Positions 8,726 through 16,956 of a DNA stretch of 64,000 bases are shown piece by piece; position 1 is the first letter of the stretch, and each line of letters starts with the position of its first letter. Below the pieces are notes generated by a model, which was given only the letters and a program-made list of their open reading frames with translations, was not told the origin of the DNA and searched no databases. The position numbers and the translations under genes were made by a program. The stretch lies in NCBI GenBank assembly GCA_963810755.1, contig CAWEOP010000006.1:434001-498000 (forward strand), in the 5' to 3' direction. This DNA is from FEN-1219 sp963810755. Lineage in GTDB: Bacteria > Pseudomonadota > Gammaproteobacteria > Steroidobacterales > Rariloculaceae.

Positions 8726-8764
8726 GTCGCGTCCCAGAGCGGGACGCGACTCATTTCCTTTCGC
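8726..8764 (+). terminator. rho-independent terminator after the DUF3014 gene
   Basis: GTCGCGTCCC (8726-8735), loop AGAGC, and GGGACGCGAC (8741-8750) form a perfect 10-bp stem, followed by TCATTTCCTTTC. It lies seven bases after the DUF3014 stop and also faces the end of the convergent FKBP gene. Confidence 0.75.
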
Positions 8765-8795
8765 TAGCGCGCGCGACGAACGCGCGTCTCGAGCG

Positions 8796-9458
8796 TCACT
8801 CGATTCCGAGCAGCTCAACTTCGAACATCAAAGCGGCGCCGCCCGGGATCGGGCCCTGACCGCTGTCGCCGTAGGCGGTGTCGGACGGACACACGAGCTT
8901 CGCCTTACCGCCCACCTTCATCTTCTGCACTCCCTCGGTCCAGCACGGAATCACGCCCCCGAGCGGGAACGAGATCGGCTCGCCGCGCTGCACGGAGCTG
9001 TCGAAGACGGTGCCGTCACGCAACGTGCCGTGGTAGTGGACCTTCACTGTGCTCTCGGCTGTCGGGCTCGCGCCCGTGCCCGCGCTCACCGGAATATAGA
9101 TCACGCCCGACGCGCCGCGCACCGCGCCGGTTTCCTTCGACATCTTCTCGAGGAACGCGCCGGACGCCTGCTTCTCGGCCGTCGCTTTCGCCGACATGCG
9201 CTGCTGTGCGAGCGCCTGGATCTTCGGTGCGAACGCTTCGAAGTCGACCTTCGGCTCCTTGCCCTGCGACGCGTCGTTCAAACCCGCGGTCACGAGCGCG
9301 AGCTCGGCGGGGGTCAGATTGAAGTCTTTGATGTTGTTGCCGATCGCGATACCGAGCGCGTAGAACGTCTTGTCCTGATCGGTGGTGAGAGTTTGCGCAT
9401 CGATGGCGGCGGCGCAGAGACCGAGCGACAACACGCAGGCCACGGGAGCGTAACGCAT
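8796..9458 (-). CDS. FKBP-type peptidyl-prolyl cis-trans isomerase, periplasmic
   Basis: The 220-residue product has a signal peptide (MRYAPVACVLSLGLCAAAIDA), an N-terminal dimerisation domain of FKBP_N type with the AxGIAIGNNIKDFNL start and a helical stretch to about residue 105, and an FKBP domain (about 115-220) with VKVHYHGTLRDGTVFDSS, FPLGGVIPCWTEGVQKM and a VCPSDTAYGDSG loop, ending VELLGIE. This is the Mip/FkpA/FklB architecture, which folds proline-containing envelope proteins. The normally conserved VIPGW is VIPCW here and the usual PxxLAYG is PSDTAYG, both modest changes. Single gene, convergent with DUF3014. Confidence 0.9.
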   Translation of the reverse strand: MRYAPVACVLSLGLCAAAIDAQTLTTDQDKTFYALGIAIGNNIKDFNLTPAELALVTAGLNDASQGKEPKVDFEAFAPKIQALAQQRMSAKATAEKQASGAFLEKMSKETGAVRGASGVIYIPVSAGTGASPTAESTVKVHYHGTLRDGTVFDSSVQRGEPISFPLGGVIPCWTEGVQKMKVGGKAKLVCPSDTAYGDSGQGPIPGGAALMFEVELLGIE

Positions 9459-9630
9459 GACGATTCTCCTGGTGCCTCGAGTTGGGCACGAAAACCGGAC
9501 ACGCTATCCGAAAGCCGCCGGAATTGCCAATGACAATCGGGTCGCGATCGCGCGGCCGGTGCGTTGACGAGTCGTCGATCGGCGACAACGTGCGCGCAGG
9601 AAACGCACGCCCGCCGCGCGACGAAATCGC

Positions 9631-10668
9631 CTACTCGAAAGTCAGGTAACCGATCCTTCCGCCAGCGCCGTCGGCGAACCACAACCGGTTCGCGAGGCGC
9701 GCGGGAGGTTGACGATCGCTGCCGGCGGTGAGACCCACGGCACGCACGCTCGCAGCGAGCGGAAACTCCGTGATCGCGCCGGCCGGGGTCACGCGACCGA
9801 GCGCGGCACCTTTCGTGTACCAAACGTTGCGATCCGGTCCGACGGCGACGTTCGTCGGCGACCCGGCCGGGCTCGGAATCTGAAACTCCGTGATCTTGCC
9901 GTCGAGCGTGATGCGCCCGACGCGATTGCCGTCGGTCTGCAGTCCGTCCAGACCTCCCGCGAGCTCGACGAACCACAGGTTGCCGTCCGCCCCAGCGGTG
10001 ATGTCCCCGGGGCCCGAATTCGGTCGCGGCAGCGAGAACTCCGTGATCACGCCCGCCGGAGTAATTCGGCCGATCTTGCTCGCGCGATATTCCGAGAACC
10101 AAACGTTGCCGTCGGGACCAGCGGCGAGCGCCCGCGGACCGCTGCTCGGAGTCGGGATCTCGAACTCGGTGATCGCGCCGGCGGGAGTGATGCGGCCGAT
10201 CTTGCCGCCCGCGAACATCCCGAACCAGATGTTGCCGTCCGCACCGAGCGCGATCGCGCGCGGTTGGCTGTTAGGCGTCGGAATCGGAAACTCCGCGATC
10301 TCGCCGCTCGGCGTGATGCGGCCCATGCGATTGCCCGTATGCTCCGAGAACCACATGTTGCCGTCGGCGCCGAGGGCGATGATGCGCGGCGAGCTCTCCG
10401 GATTCGGCAACGGATACTCGACGAGGCCGCTGCCGTCGGGATTCATGCGGCCGATGCGATTACCCGACGCTTCCGTGAACCACAACGTGCCGTCGGGCGC
10501 GAGCGCGATCGTGGTCGGTCCGCTGCTCACATTCGGCAGCGGGTGCTCGGTGACTTTGCCGCTCGTTTGCAGATTCCGATCGGCCGAGGTCAGCCAGCGT
10601 TGCTCGGCCGCGCAGGCCACGGTCGTCAGCGCCACGAGCGTGGCCGCGTAGAGAGCTCGGATGGGCAT
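9631..10668 (-). CDS. secreted Vgb-like beta-propeller protein (virginiamycin B lyase family)
   Basis: After a signal peptide (ending VACA) come about seven repeats of roughly 42 residues built as IGRITPxGxITEFxIPTPxSxPRAIAxGxDGNxWFxE, the pattern of streptogramin B lyase Vgb and its propeller relatives. At 345 residues it suits a seven-bladed propeller. Vgb linearises streptogramin B antibiotics with a His/Glu site in the cytoplasm, whereas this protein is exported and belongs to a large family of environmental homologues with no proven lyase activity, so resistance should not be inferred. It lies between the FKBP gene (same strand, 172 bases) and the divergent ahpC. Confidence 0.75.
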   Translation of the reverse strand: MPIRALYAATLVALTTVACAAEQRWLTSADRNLQTSGKVTEHPLPNVSSGPTTIALAPDGTLWFTEASGNRIGRMNPDGSGLVEYPLPNPESSPRIIALGADGNMWFSEHTGNRMGRITPSGEIAEFPIPTPNSQPRAIALGADGNIWFGMFAGGKIGRITPAGAITEFEIPTPSSGPRALAAGPDGNVWFSEYRASKIGRITPAGVITEFSLPRPNSGPGDITAGADGNLWFVELAGGLDGLQTDGNRVGRITLDGKITEFQIPSPAGSPTNVAVGPDRNVWYTKGAALGRVTPAGAITEFPLAASVRAVGLTAGSDRQPPARLANRLWFADGAGGRIGYLTFE

Positions 10669-10750
10669 CGGGGGCGGCGCTCCTCGGCATTGGCGTGCAC
10701 CGCGGCATGGTAGCGGCCCCGCTCGCGGCCGCCAATCGCGCTCGGCGTAT

Positions 10751-10771
10751 ATGATCTACTCATACGATCAT
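10751..10771. promoter_or_regulatory. possible operator upstream of ahpC
   Basis: ATGATC (10751-10756) and GATCAT (10766-10771) form an inverted repeat with a 9-base centre. The surrounding 10,748-10,800 is distinctly more AT-rich than its neighbours and lies 60-110 bases before ahpC, where an OxyR-type control site would be expected. It does not clearly match the OxyR consensus. Confidence 0.35.
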
Positions 10772-10863
10772 TACGATACTTACATTGCATTGGACCAATT
10801 CTAAGCGCTCGCCTAATGTGCCCTCGACGCACGACGATCAATCAACGCTTGGAGGCAATGGAT

Positions 10864-11400
10864 ATGTTGACGGTAGGTGACAAGTTCCCGCGGTTCTCGC
10901 TGAAGGCGACGGTATCGGAGCAGCTCGACACGGCGTTCGAGACGATCACGAACGACAGCTACGCGGGCAAATGGCTCGTGGTGTTCTTCTGGCCGAAGGA
11001 CTTCACGTTCGTGTGCCCCACGGAGATCGCGGAGTTCGGCCGCAAGAACGCCGAGTTCGCCGATCGCGACGCGCAGGTGCTCGGCGCCTCCGTCGACAGC
11101 GAGTTCGTCCATCTCGCTTGGCGCAAGGATCACAAGGACCTAACGGGGCTGCCGTTCCCGATGCTCGCGGACATCCGCAAGGACCTGAGCTCGGCGCTCG
11201 GAGTGCTCGACGAGGAAGGTGTCGCGAAACGCGCGACATTCGTCGTCGACCCCCAGGGCATCATCCGCTTCGCGTCGGTGACCGATATGAACGTCGGCCG
11301 CAACGTGAACGAGGTGGTCCGCGTGCTCGACGCGCTCCAGACGGACGAGCTGTGCCCGTGCAACTGGCAGCGCGGCGACGAGACGCTCAAGGCCGCGTGA
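10864..11400 (+). CDS. ahpC: alkyl hydroperoxide reductase AhpC (peroxiredoxin)
   Basis: A two-Cys peroxiredoxin of 178 residues. The peroxidatic Cys51 lies in DFTFVCPTE, and Cys164 and Cys166 in ELCPCNW give the three-Cys arrangement of the mycobacterial AhpC that is recharged by AhpD rather than AhpF. Other markers are VVFFWPKDF, LGASVDSEF and FVVDPQGIIRF. GGAGG at 10851-10855 stands eight bases before the ATG at 10864 but only two before the ATG at 10858, so 10864 is preferred. The enzyme reduces peroxides and peroxynitrite in the cytoplasm. ahpD follows after 88 bases. An AT-rich inverted repeat upstream may be its control site. Confidence 0.93.
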   Translation: MLTVGDKFPRFSLKATVSEQLDTAFETITNDSYAGKWLVVFFWPKDFTFVCPTEIAEFGRKNAEFADRDAQVLGASVDSEFVHLAWRKDHKDLTGLPFPMLADIRKDLSSALGVLDEEGVAKRATFVVDPQGIIRFASVTDMNVGRNVNEVVRVLDALQTDELCPCNWQRGDETLKAA

Positions 11401-11488
11401 ACGACGAATCGCAGAATACGCAAGCGAGCCGGAGCGCCAACGCCCCGGCTCGCGCGAATGGCCGATGAACCGGCCGAGGAGTATCGAC

Positions 11489-12055
11489 GTGGATCTCACC
11501 AACCTGAAAAACCTGATCCCTGAGCACGCCAAGGATCTCAAGCTGAACCTCTCGACCGTGCTGTCGCCGGAAGGCGCGCCCGGGCTCGCGGAGCACCAGA
11601 TCCTCGCGACGGCGCTCGCGTCCGCGGTCGCGGCACGCAATCCGACGCTGTTGCGCGAGATCGAGTCGCTCGTCGCGCCGAAGCTCGATGCGGCGCAAGT
11701 CGCGGCCGCGCGCTCCGCGGCCGCGATCATGGGCATGAACAACGTGTACTACCGCTTCGTGCATCTCGTCGGGAATCCCGACTACGCCACGCTGCCCGCA
11801 AGGCTCCGGATGAACGTGATCGGCAACCCCGGCGTCGCGAAGGTGGACTTCGAGCTCTACTCGCTCGCGGTGTCGGCCATCAACGGCTGCGGCACGTGCG
11901 TCGCCGCTCACGACAACGTCGTGCGCAAGGCGGGCGTCACAGCCGAAGGCGTGCAGAGCGCCGTGCGGATCGCGGCCGTGATTCACGGCGTCGCAGTCGC
12001 GCTCGAGTCGAGCGCCTCGGCACCGCCGCACTGCAGGCGGCCTAGTCGAAGCTGA
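11489..12055 (+). CDS. ahpD: alkyl hydroperoxidase AhpD (C terminus apparently frameshifted)
   Basis: AhpD reduces AhpC using lipoyl groups. The active-site set of the family is present: Glu122, Cys134 and Cys137 in NGCGTCVAAH, and His141. GAGGAG at 11476-11481 sits seven bases before a GTG at 11489, which matches the family N terminus (DLTNLKNLIPEHAKDLKLNL) better than the ATG at 11465. The last residues after AVALES look non-family (Pro/Cys/Arg-rich). In the +2 frame the same DNA gives ERLGTAALQAA and TAG at 12043-12045, a typical AhpD end, so one base seems to be missing near 12,008. The core enzyme should be unaffected. Confidence 0.88.
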   Translation: MDLTNLKNLIPEHAKDLKLNLSTVLSPEGAPGLAEHQILATALASAVAARNPTLLREIESLVAPKLDAAQVAAARSAAAIMGMNNVYYRFVHLVGNPDYATLPARLRMNVIGNPGVAKVDFELYSLAVSAINGCGTCVAAHDNVVRKAGVTAEGVQSAVRIAAVIHGVAVALESSASAPPHCRRPSRS

Positions 12056-12101
12056 GCGCGCCCACGGAGCGGCGCGCGCCAACGCTACCCGACCGTCCAT
12101 T

Positions 12102-13385
12102 TCACTCGGCACCCATGCAGCTCGCGTAGAACGTGACGGGGGCGGCCCAGTCGGAGAAGATGCCGCGCACGCCAACGTCGCGCGCGAGCACGTCGATCAC
12201 CTGCATCACGTCCCCCTCGCGGGCGATCGCGGCGCGAATCGGCCGGTAGTAGAAGCCCGGCGAGCCGGACGCGAGGCTGCCCGAGCGCTCGAGCGTCCAC
12301 GCGATGATCTCGAGACCCGCGGCCTTCGCTGACCGTGCGTGCTTCGACGCGACGATCCGCCCGGACTCATCGAGCGAGAGCAACGCGAACAGCGGCGCGC
12401 CCCAGATGTTGATGCCCTGCGCCTTGTAGCGCGCGAATCGGCCGGCGCGCGGCAGTTGTGTCGGCAGGTTGGCGTCGTCGAGCAATACGGCTTGCCGGCC
12501 GAACTCCGGGTCGTTTTCGATCCAGTAGCGCACGTCCCGGACGTCGAACGACTGCACGAAGACGTCGGCAGGATCGACGCCGGCCGCGGCGTACTCGTCG
12601 ATGAGCTTCTGCGCGAACTGTGCTTGGGTGAAGCCGTTGAACGGCATCCGCACGCTCGGCTCCTTGAGCTCGGGCGTCATCTTCACGCCGAGGCCGCGAA
12701 ACAAGGCGATGCTCTCCGCGTGCGTGAGCAGCGTGCCGCTCGTCACGCCGGGCTCGAAGCCGTCGCGCGGCACAGGCGTCGTCGCGATGAACTCCTCGGG
12801 CGTACGAGCCGCAGGATTCGACGCGTCGATCTTGCCGCGCAGGGACTTGAACTCAGCGAGCGTGAGCTCGCTCGTGCGGCATTCGGCGCGCGCCGCACGC
12901 ACGACGCGTCCGCCGGTGTCGATCTCGGCGGCGCGAAACGGCTCGACGCAGGTCGCCGCGAGCGGCGTCACGAGGATGTTCGTCGTCGTCGCGAGATCGT
13001 TCTGCGAGTGCCGGCAGACGAGCGCGAGATCCTTCGTGAACGTCACGTCGCACTCGAGCGTACCCGCGCCCATGCGGTAGCCGGCCTCGTACGCCTCCTT
13101 GGTGTGCTCCGGGAAACGGATGCCGGCGCCGCGGTGGCCGATCGAGAACGCGGTGCGCCGTGCGGGCGCGCCGAGACACGCTTGGAGGCGCGTCTTGAGC
13201 TCGCCGTCGCGCATGTCGTTCACGAGGAAGGCGGGCCGCGCACCGAGGTCGATCGCCGAGTCGCCCGGTCCCGGTGCGGCTTCGCCGCTCGGCGCCGGGC
13301 CGCGCGCCTGACCGCTCGCCACCGCCGCGAAGAGCAGCAGACCGAGCGCGAACGCACGTGCTGAAGCGCGAAGCGTTTTCGTCAT
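12102..13385 (-). CDS. secreted glycerophosphodiester phosphodiesterase (GlpQ-like)
   Basis: The ATG at 13385 opens onto a signal peptide (MTKTLRASARAFALGLLLFAAVASGQA), so it is preferred to longer frames upstream. The mature part has the GDPD signature: FSIGHRGAGIRFPEHTKEAY with the catalytic His-Arg pair, GAGTLECDVTFTKD with the metal-binding Glu and Asp, and LVCRHS with the second His. Later strands include VKMTPELKEPS and VFVQSFDVRDV. At 427 residues it has the GlpQ length with an insertion of about 70 residues after LVCRHS, containing two Cys. It would release glycerol 3-phosphate from phospholipid head groups in the periplasm. Confidence 0.87.
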   Translation of the reverse strand: MTKTLRASARAFALGLLLFAAVASGQARGPAPSGEAAPGPGDSAIDLGARPAFLVNDMRDGELKTRLQACLGAPARRTAFSIGHRGAGIRFPEHTKEAYEAGYRMGAGTLECDVTFTKDLALVCRHSQNDLATTTNILVTPLAATCVEPFRAAEIDTGGRVVRAARAECRTSELTLAEFKSLRGKIDASNPAARTPEEFIATTPVPRDGFEPGVTSGTLLTHAESIALFRGLGVKMTPELKEPSVRMPFNGFTQAQFAQKLIDEYAAAGVDPADVFVQSFDVRDVRYWIENDPEFGRQAVLLDDANLPTQLPRAGRFARYKAQGINIWGAPLFALLSLDESGRIVASKHARSAKAAGLEIIAWTLERSGSLASGSPGFYYRPIRAAIAREGDVMQVIDVLARDVGVRGIFSDWAAPVTFYASCMGAE

Positions 13386-13570
13386 CCTCGACCCGGATGG
13401 TATGCAAGGGGCGCACACGATAGGACGACGATGTGTCCGCCGTGTGAACGCGTCAAGCGCCGTTGCCTCGCGCTGCACAGGCTGAGAAGATGCGGCCGGG
13501 AAGGGGGCGCCGGCACGGCCGTCTCGAATGCGCGGCGGACGGCGGGCAACGACAAGAGCGGTATCTCTCG

Positions 13571-15130
13571 ATGTCACGAGTCGCGTCGATTCGCCGCATG
13601 GTGCTGCTGACGGCGGTGCTGGCTGTCGCGGGGGTGAATTCATCGGCCGCAGACGACGAGGGCGCCGGCGACTTTTGGTGGTCACCCGGCGACGGCCGCA
13701 CGCTGCCCACGGAGGCAGCTTACGGCGACGCGTCGGGCCGCATCGGCATCCTCAACGTGGCCGGCGACGTTTCGACGAAGGGCCATCCGTTCTTCGAGCC
13801 GCTGGGCACGAACGGCCGCGCCTGTGTGTCGTGCCATCAGCCCGCGGATGCGATGAGCGTGTCGGCCGCGACGATTCGCGCGCGTTGGGCAGCGACTGGC
13901 GGCAAGGATCCGCTCTTCGCCGCGATCGACGGCGCGAACTGCCCGAATCTGCCGATGGCAGACGCGGCCTCGCATTCCCTGCTGCTCGATCGCGGCCTGG
14001 TCCGCGTGTTCCTGCCATGGCCGCCGCGCGCTCGCGACGGGAGCATCGTCGAGCCCGAGTTCGAGATCGAGGTCGTGCGCGACCCGACGGGCTGCAACCT
14101 CGATCCCGAGCACGGGCTCGCGAGTAAGACGCCGACGATCTCCGTGTACCGCCGGCCGCGACCCGTCGCGAACCTGAAGTACGTTACGGCTGCGGCGTTC
14201 GGCGTCGGGCCGTTCAATGCGAAGGACGCGCAGCCCGCGGCGCGCGATCCGGACACCGGCAAGCTCGTGAATATGAACATGATGGCCGACGCGCGCGAGC
14301 CCACGCTGAAAACCCAAGCGCTCGCGGCGATCGCGACGCATCTCGAAGCGCCCCCGCCGAGTGCCGCCGTTCTGCAGCGGTTACTCGATTTCGAGACGCA
14401 GGTGTACGCGGCGCAGAGCTACGATGTACGCGCGGGCGAGCTCGTGGAGCAAGGCGGGCCGCCCGCGCTCGGCCCACACGCGATGGCGGATGGCCGCACG
14501 TCCGTCCTCGGCAACAACGTCACGAATTTCGTCTTCCCGATCGGCGACGCATGGCGCGAGGTCCCACGCAGCGGCGATGCGGCTCGCGACGCGCGCAGCG
14601 CCGCCCGCGAGTCGATCGCGCGCGGGCACGACGTGTTCTTCTACCGGACGTTCTGGATCAAGGACGCGATGCACTTGAACACGGTGGGCCTCGGCAACCC
14701 AGTGAAGCGCACCTGCGCCACGTGCCACGGCATGCACATGACCGGCATGGACACCGCGAACGGCTGGATGGACATCGGCACGACGAATCTACCGTGGGCG
14801 ACGGAAACGCCGCAGAGCCCGTGGGCGAAGCAGGCGCCCGAGATGCCGCTGTTCAAGCTCACGTGCGACAAATCGGTCGCGCCGCACCCGTTTCTCGGCC
14901 GAGTGATCTACACCCAAGACCCGGGGCGCGCGCTGATCACGGGCCGTTGCAACGACATCGGCACGATCGTAATGCAGCAGTTCCGCGGGCTCGCGGCGCG
15001 CGCACCGTATTTCTCGAACGGCTCGGCGCGCGACTTGCGCGAGCTCGTCGACTTCTACGACCGGCGTTTCAACATCCAGTACAGCGAGCAGGAGAAGCAG
15101 GACTTGGTCCACTTCTTGAGTGTGCTCTGA
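13571..15130 (+). CDS. secreted dihaem cytochrome c-family protein
   Basis: The 519-residue protein begins at the ATG at 13571 with a signal peptide ending about residue 26. Two haem c sites are visible: CVSCH at 85-89 and CATCH at 382-386. HGMHMTGMDT after the second site supplies possible Met ligands, and the C terminus (RAPYFSNGSARDLRELVDFYDRRF) resembles the last helix of the di-haem peroxidase (MauG/CcpA) superfamily. The long distance between haems and the absence of other MauG landmarks leave its reaction open. It is coupled to the OmpA-like gene: stop TGA and start ATG overlap by one base (TGATG). Confidence 0.75.
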   Translation: MSRVASIRRMVLLTAVLAVAGVNSSAADDEGAGDFWWSPGDGRTLPTEAAYGDASGRIGILNVAGDVSTKGHPFFEPLGTNGRACVSCHQPADAMSVSAATIRARWAATGGKDPLFAAIDGANCPNLPMADAASHSLLLDRGLVRVFLPWPPRARDGSIVEPEFEIEVVRDPTGCNLDPEHGLASKTPTISVYRRPRPVANLKYVTAAAFGVGPFNAKDAQPAARDPDTGKLVNMNMMADAREPTLKTQALAAIATHLEAPPPSAAVLQRLLDFETQVYAAQSYDVRAGELVEQGGPPALGPHAMADGRTSVLGNNVTNFVFPIGDAWREVPRSGDAARDARSAARESIARGHDVFFYRTFWIKDAMHLNTVGLGNPVKRTCATCHGMHMTGMDTANGWMDIGTTNLPWATETPQSPWAKQAPEMPLFKLTCDKSVAPHPFLGRVIYTQDPGRALITGRCNDIGTIVMQQFRGLAARAPYFSNGSARDLRELVDFYDRRFNIQYSEQEKQDLVHFLSVL

Positions 15131-15999
15131 TGGTGCCGCGCACCTCGAGCTCGTCGCTGCTCGGTGTCTGTGCCGGCGTACTCTTGATCGACACGGGCCC
15201 AACCTTCGCACAGGTGAGCGCGCCGCAAACGGAGAGCGCACGCGTGAGCGCCGGCGCGCCGCAGCCGCCGCCGCTCGGCGGTGCGCATCGCAACTTCGTG
15301 AGCTGCCCGATCGTCCGCGACACGAAGACCGTGCCGTGCTGGCTCGCCGAATACGACGGCGAGATCTACTACCTCGGAATTCAGACGGACATCAGCGCCG
15401 ACTTCGACCCCCCGTATCTCGGCCACCGCGTGCTCGTCGAGGGCATCGTGAAGGACGCGCCGCGGATCTGCGGCGGCGTCGTGCTCGAGCCCTTGGCCGC
15501 GTCGCCGCTGCCCGAGCTCGACGCGACGTGCAACACGATCCTGCCCGCCGAGGACCGCTACCAAGTGCCGTTCGCGCCGCGTCCGCCGGGGCCGAGCGGC
15601 GGCCGGCTAGCGTTCGATCCGCCGCCGGGTAGCGGCGCGCGGCCCGCGGCACCTGCGCTCGCGGGGCCGCAGGAATTCGCGATCGAGTACGACTTCGATA
15701 CGGCTGTGATGGGCCGCCACTCCGGCACGCTCACGCAAATCTACAACTACGCGCAGCAGGTCAAGGCGCGGCACATCAAGGTCACCGGGCATCGCGGCGC
15801 ATCGCTCCTATCCGACGGTTCGACGATGACGGAGCGCGCCGAGCTCGCGGAGATCCGTGCGCGTGAGGCCGCGAAGCTGCTCGCGGGCGCAGGAATCGAC
15901 GCCGCGGCGCTCGAGGTCGGGTGGTCGAGCGAGCTCGAACGGCCGGACGGCGACGGCGACTGGCACACCCGCCGCACGACGGTACGAGTGGAGCCCTGA
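15130..15999 (+). CDS. secreted protein with C-terminal OmpA-like domain
   Basis: This 289-residue protein has a signal peptide (cleaved near TFAQ, residue 28), an N-terminal domain of about 110 residues with paired Cys (NFVSCPIVRDTKTVPCW and RICGGVV...DATCNTI), a Pro/Gly-rich linker, and a C-terminal domain from about residue 175 with the OmpA-like order: FDTAVMGRHSGTL, IKVTGHRGASLLSDGS, ERAELAEIRAREAAKLL, then a closing strand. OmpA-like domains hold peptidoglycan. Its start overlaps the cytochrome stop, so it may tether the cytochrome system to the cell wall; that is inference. Confidence 0.7.
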   Translation: MVPRTSSSSLLGVCAGVLLIDTGPTFAQVSAPQTESARVSAGAPQPPPLGGAHRNFVSCPIVRDTKTVPCWLAEYDGEIYYLGIQTDISADFDPPYLGHRVLVEGIVKDAPRICGGVVLEPLAASPLPELDATCNTILPAEDRYQVPFAPRPPGPSGGRLAFDPPPGSGARPAAPALAGPQEFAIEYDFDTAVMGRHSGTLTQIYNYAQQVKARHIKVTGHRGASLLSDGSTMTERAELAEIRAREAAKLLAGAGIDAAALEVGWSSELERPDGDGDWHTRRTTVRVEP

Positions 16000-16023
16000 G
16001 CGAGCGCCGCCGGCGAGCTGACG

Positions 16024-16809
16024 CTACAGCTTTCGTACCTCGCCGCTGCCGTGGATTTCCATGCGCTTGAGCTTCGGCTCGCCCCGGTAGCTCACGTCGC
16101 CGCTGCCGTGGATCTCGACGGCGATTTCCGCGATCTTCGCGAGATCCACCGAACCCGAGCCGTTGATCTCGACGTCGGCGGAGTCGCACGCGTAGTCGCT
16201 TGCGGTCACGTCGCCGCTGCCGTGGATCGCGAACTTGCAGCTCTTGGTCTTGCCTTCCAGCGTCGCATCGCCCGAGCCGTGCACGGCCACCTCGGTGGAC
16301 GTCGCGCATTCGAGCGTGTGCGCCACGACGTCCCCGGAGCCGGAGATCGTGATCTCGCAAGCACTGGCGCCACCGCGCAACGCGATGTCGCCCGAGCCCG
16401 AGACCGAAGCGTTCAGCGTCGCCGCGGCCGGCACTTCCGCGTCTAGGTCGCCGCTGCCGTGCAGCCGCAGGTCGACGGGTCCGTCTTTCGCGAAGCTCGC
16501 GCTCACGAGCACCTTGATCGTGCCGCCGCGGCACCAGTTGCTCCAGAAGTCACCCCAGTCCGTCGTAGGCCCGACGGTCACGGTGTCATCGTCCTGCTCG
16601 ATCTCGATCTTCTCTTGCTGCTCGGCTGTCGCGCTCACGGTGATGCGGTTCGTGGGGCCCGGCACGAGCTTCGTCTCGAAGCACCCTTTGAGCTCGAGCG
16701 TCGTGAACGGCTTGAGATCCTGAGCACGGTCGACGGGTTGTGAGAACGCGGCCGTGGGGGTCGCGAGCCACGCGGCCGCGATAACGATCGGAACGATCTG
16801 CGCTTGCAT
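16024..16809 (-). CDS. secreted DUF2807 (head GIN domain) repeat protein
   Basis: The 261-residue product has a signal peptide ending TAAFS (about residue 24), then a DUF2807 region: FTTLELKGCFETKLVPG, a middle strand with five acidic residues, and from residue 110 eight or so copies of a 15-25-residue unit built round [HSN]GSG[DES]V, such as LRLHGSGDLDAEV and VEIHGSGDVSYRG. Such repeats form a single-stranded beta-helix. The repeats are conserved at DNA level too: on the plus strand the string CGCCGCTGCCGTGGAT recurs several times between 16,040 and 16,240. The family is periplasmic or surface-exposed and of unknown function. Single gene. Confidence 0.8.
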   Translation of the reverse strand: MQAQIVPIVIAAAWLATPTAAFSQPVDRAQDLKPFTTLELKGCFETKLVPGPTNRITVSATAEQQEKIEIEQDDDTVTVGPTTDWGDFWSNWCRGGTIKVLVSASFAKDGPVDLRLHGSGDLDAEVPAAATLNASVSGSGDIALRGGASACEITISGSGDVVAHTLECATSTEVAVHGSGDATLEGKTKSCKFAIHGSGDVTASDYACDSADVEINGSGSVDLAKIAEIAVEIHGSGDVSYRGEPKLKRMEIHGSGEVRKL

Positions 16810-16956
16810 GGGAGCTCCTTGAGGATTCCGCCCGAATGTCGGTCACCGTATTGATGATCCAGTGACACGTTTAGATGCGCGAGAACGGCTCCGCGTTACG
16901 CGAGCCTCGCCGCCGCCGCGCTGCACGTGGCCGGCCCGCGGGCCGAGCGCCGGGCG

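Noticed and set aside
9631..10668. Streptogramin resistance gene (vgb)
   Set aside because: The protein is exported and belongs to a broad family of propeller relatives; lyase activity and resistance cannot be inferred.
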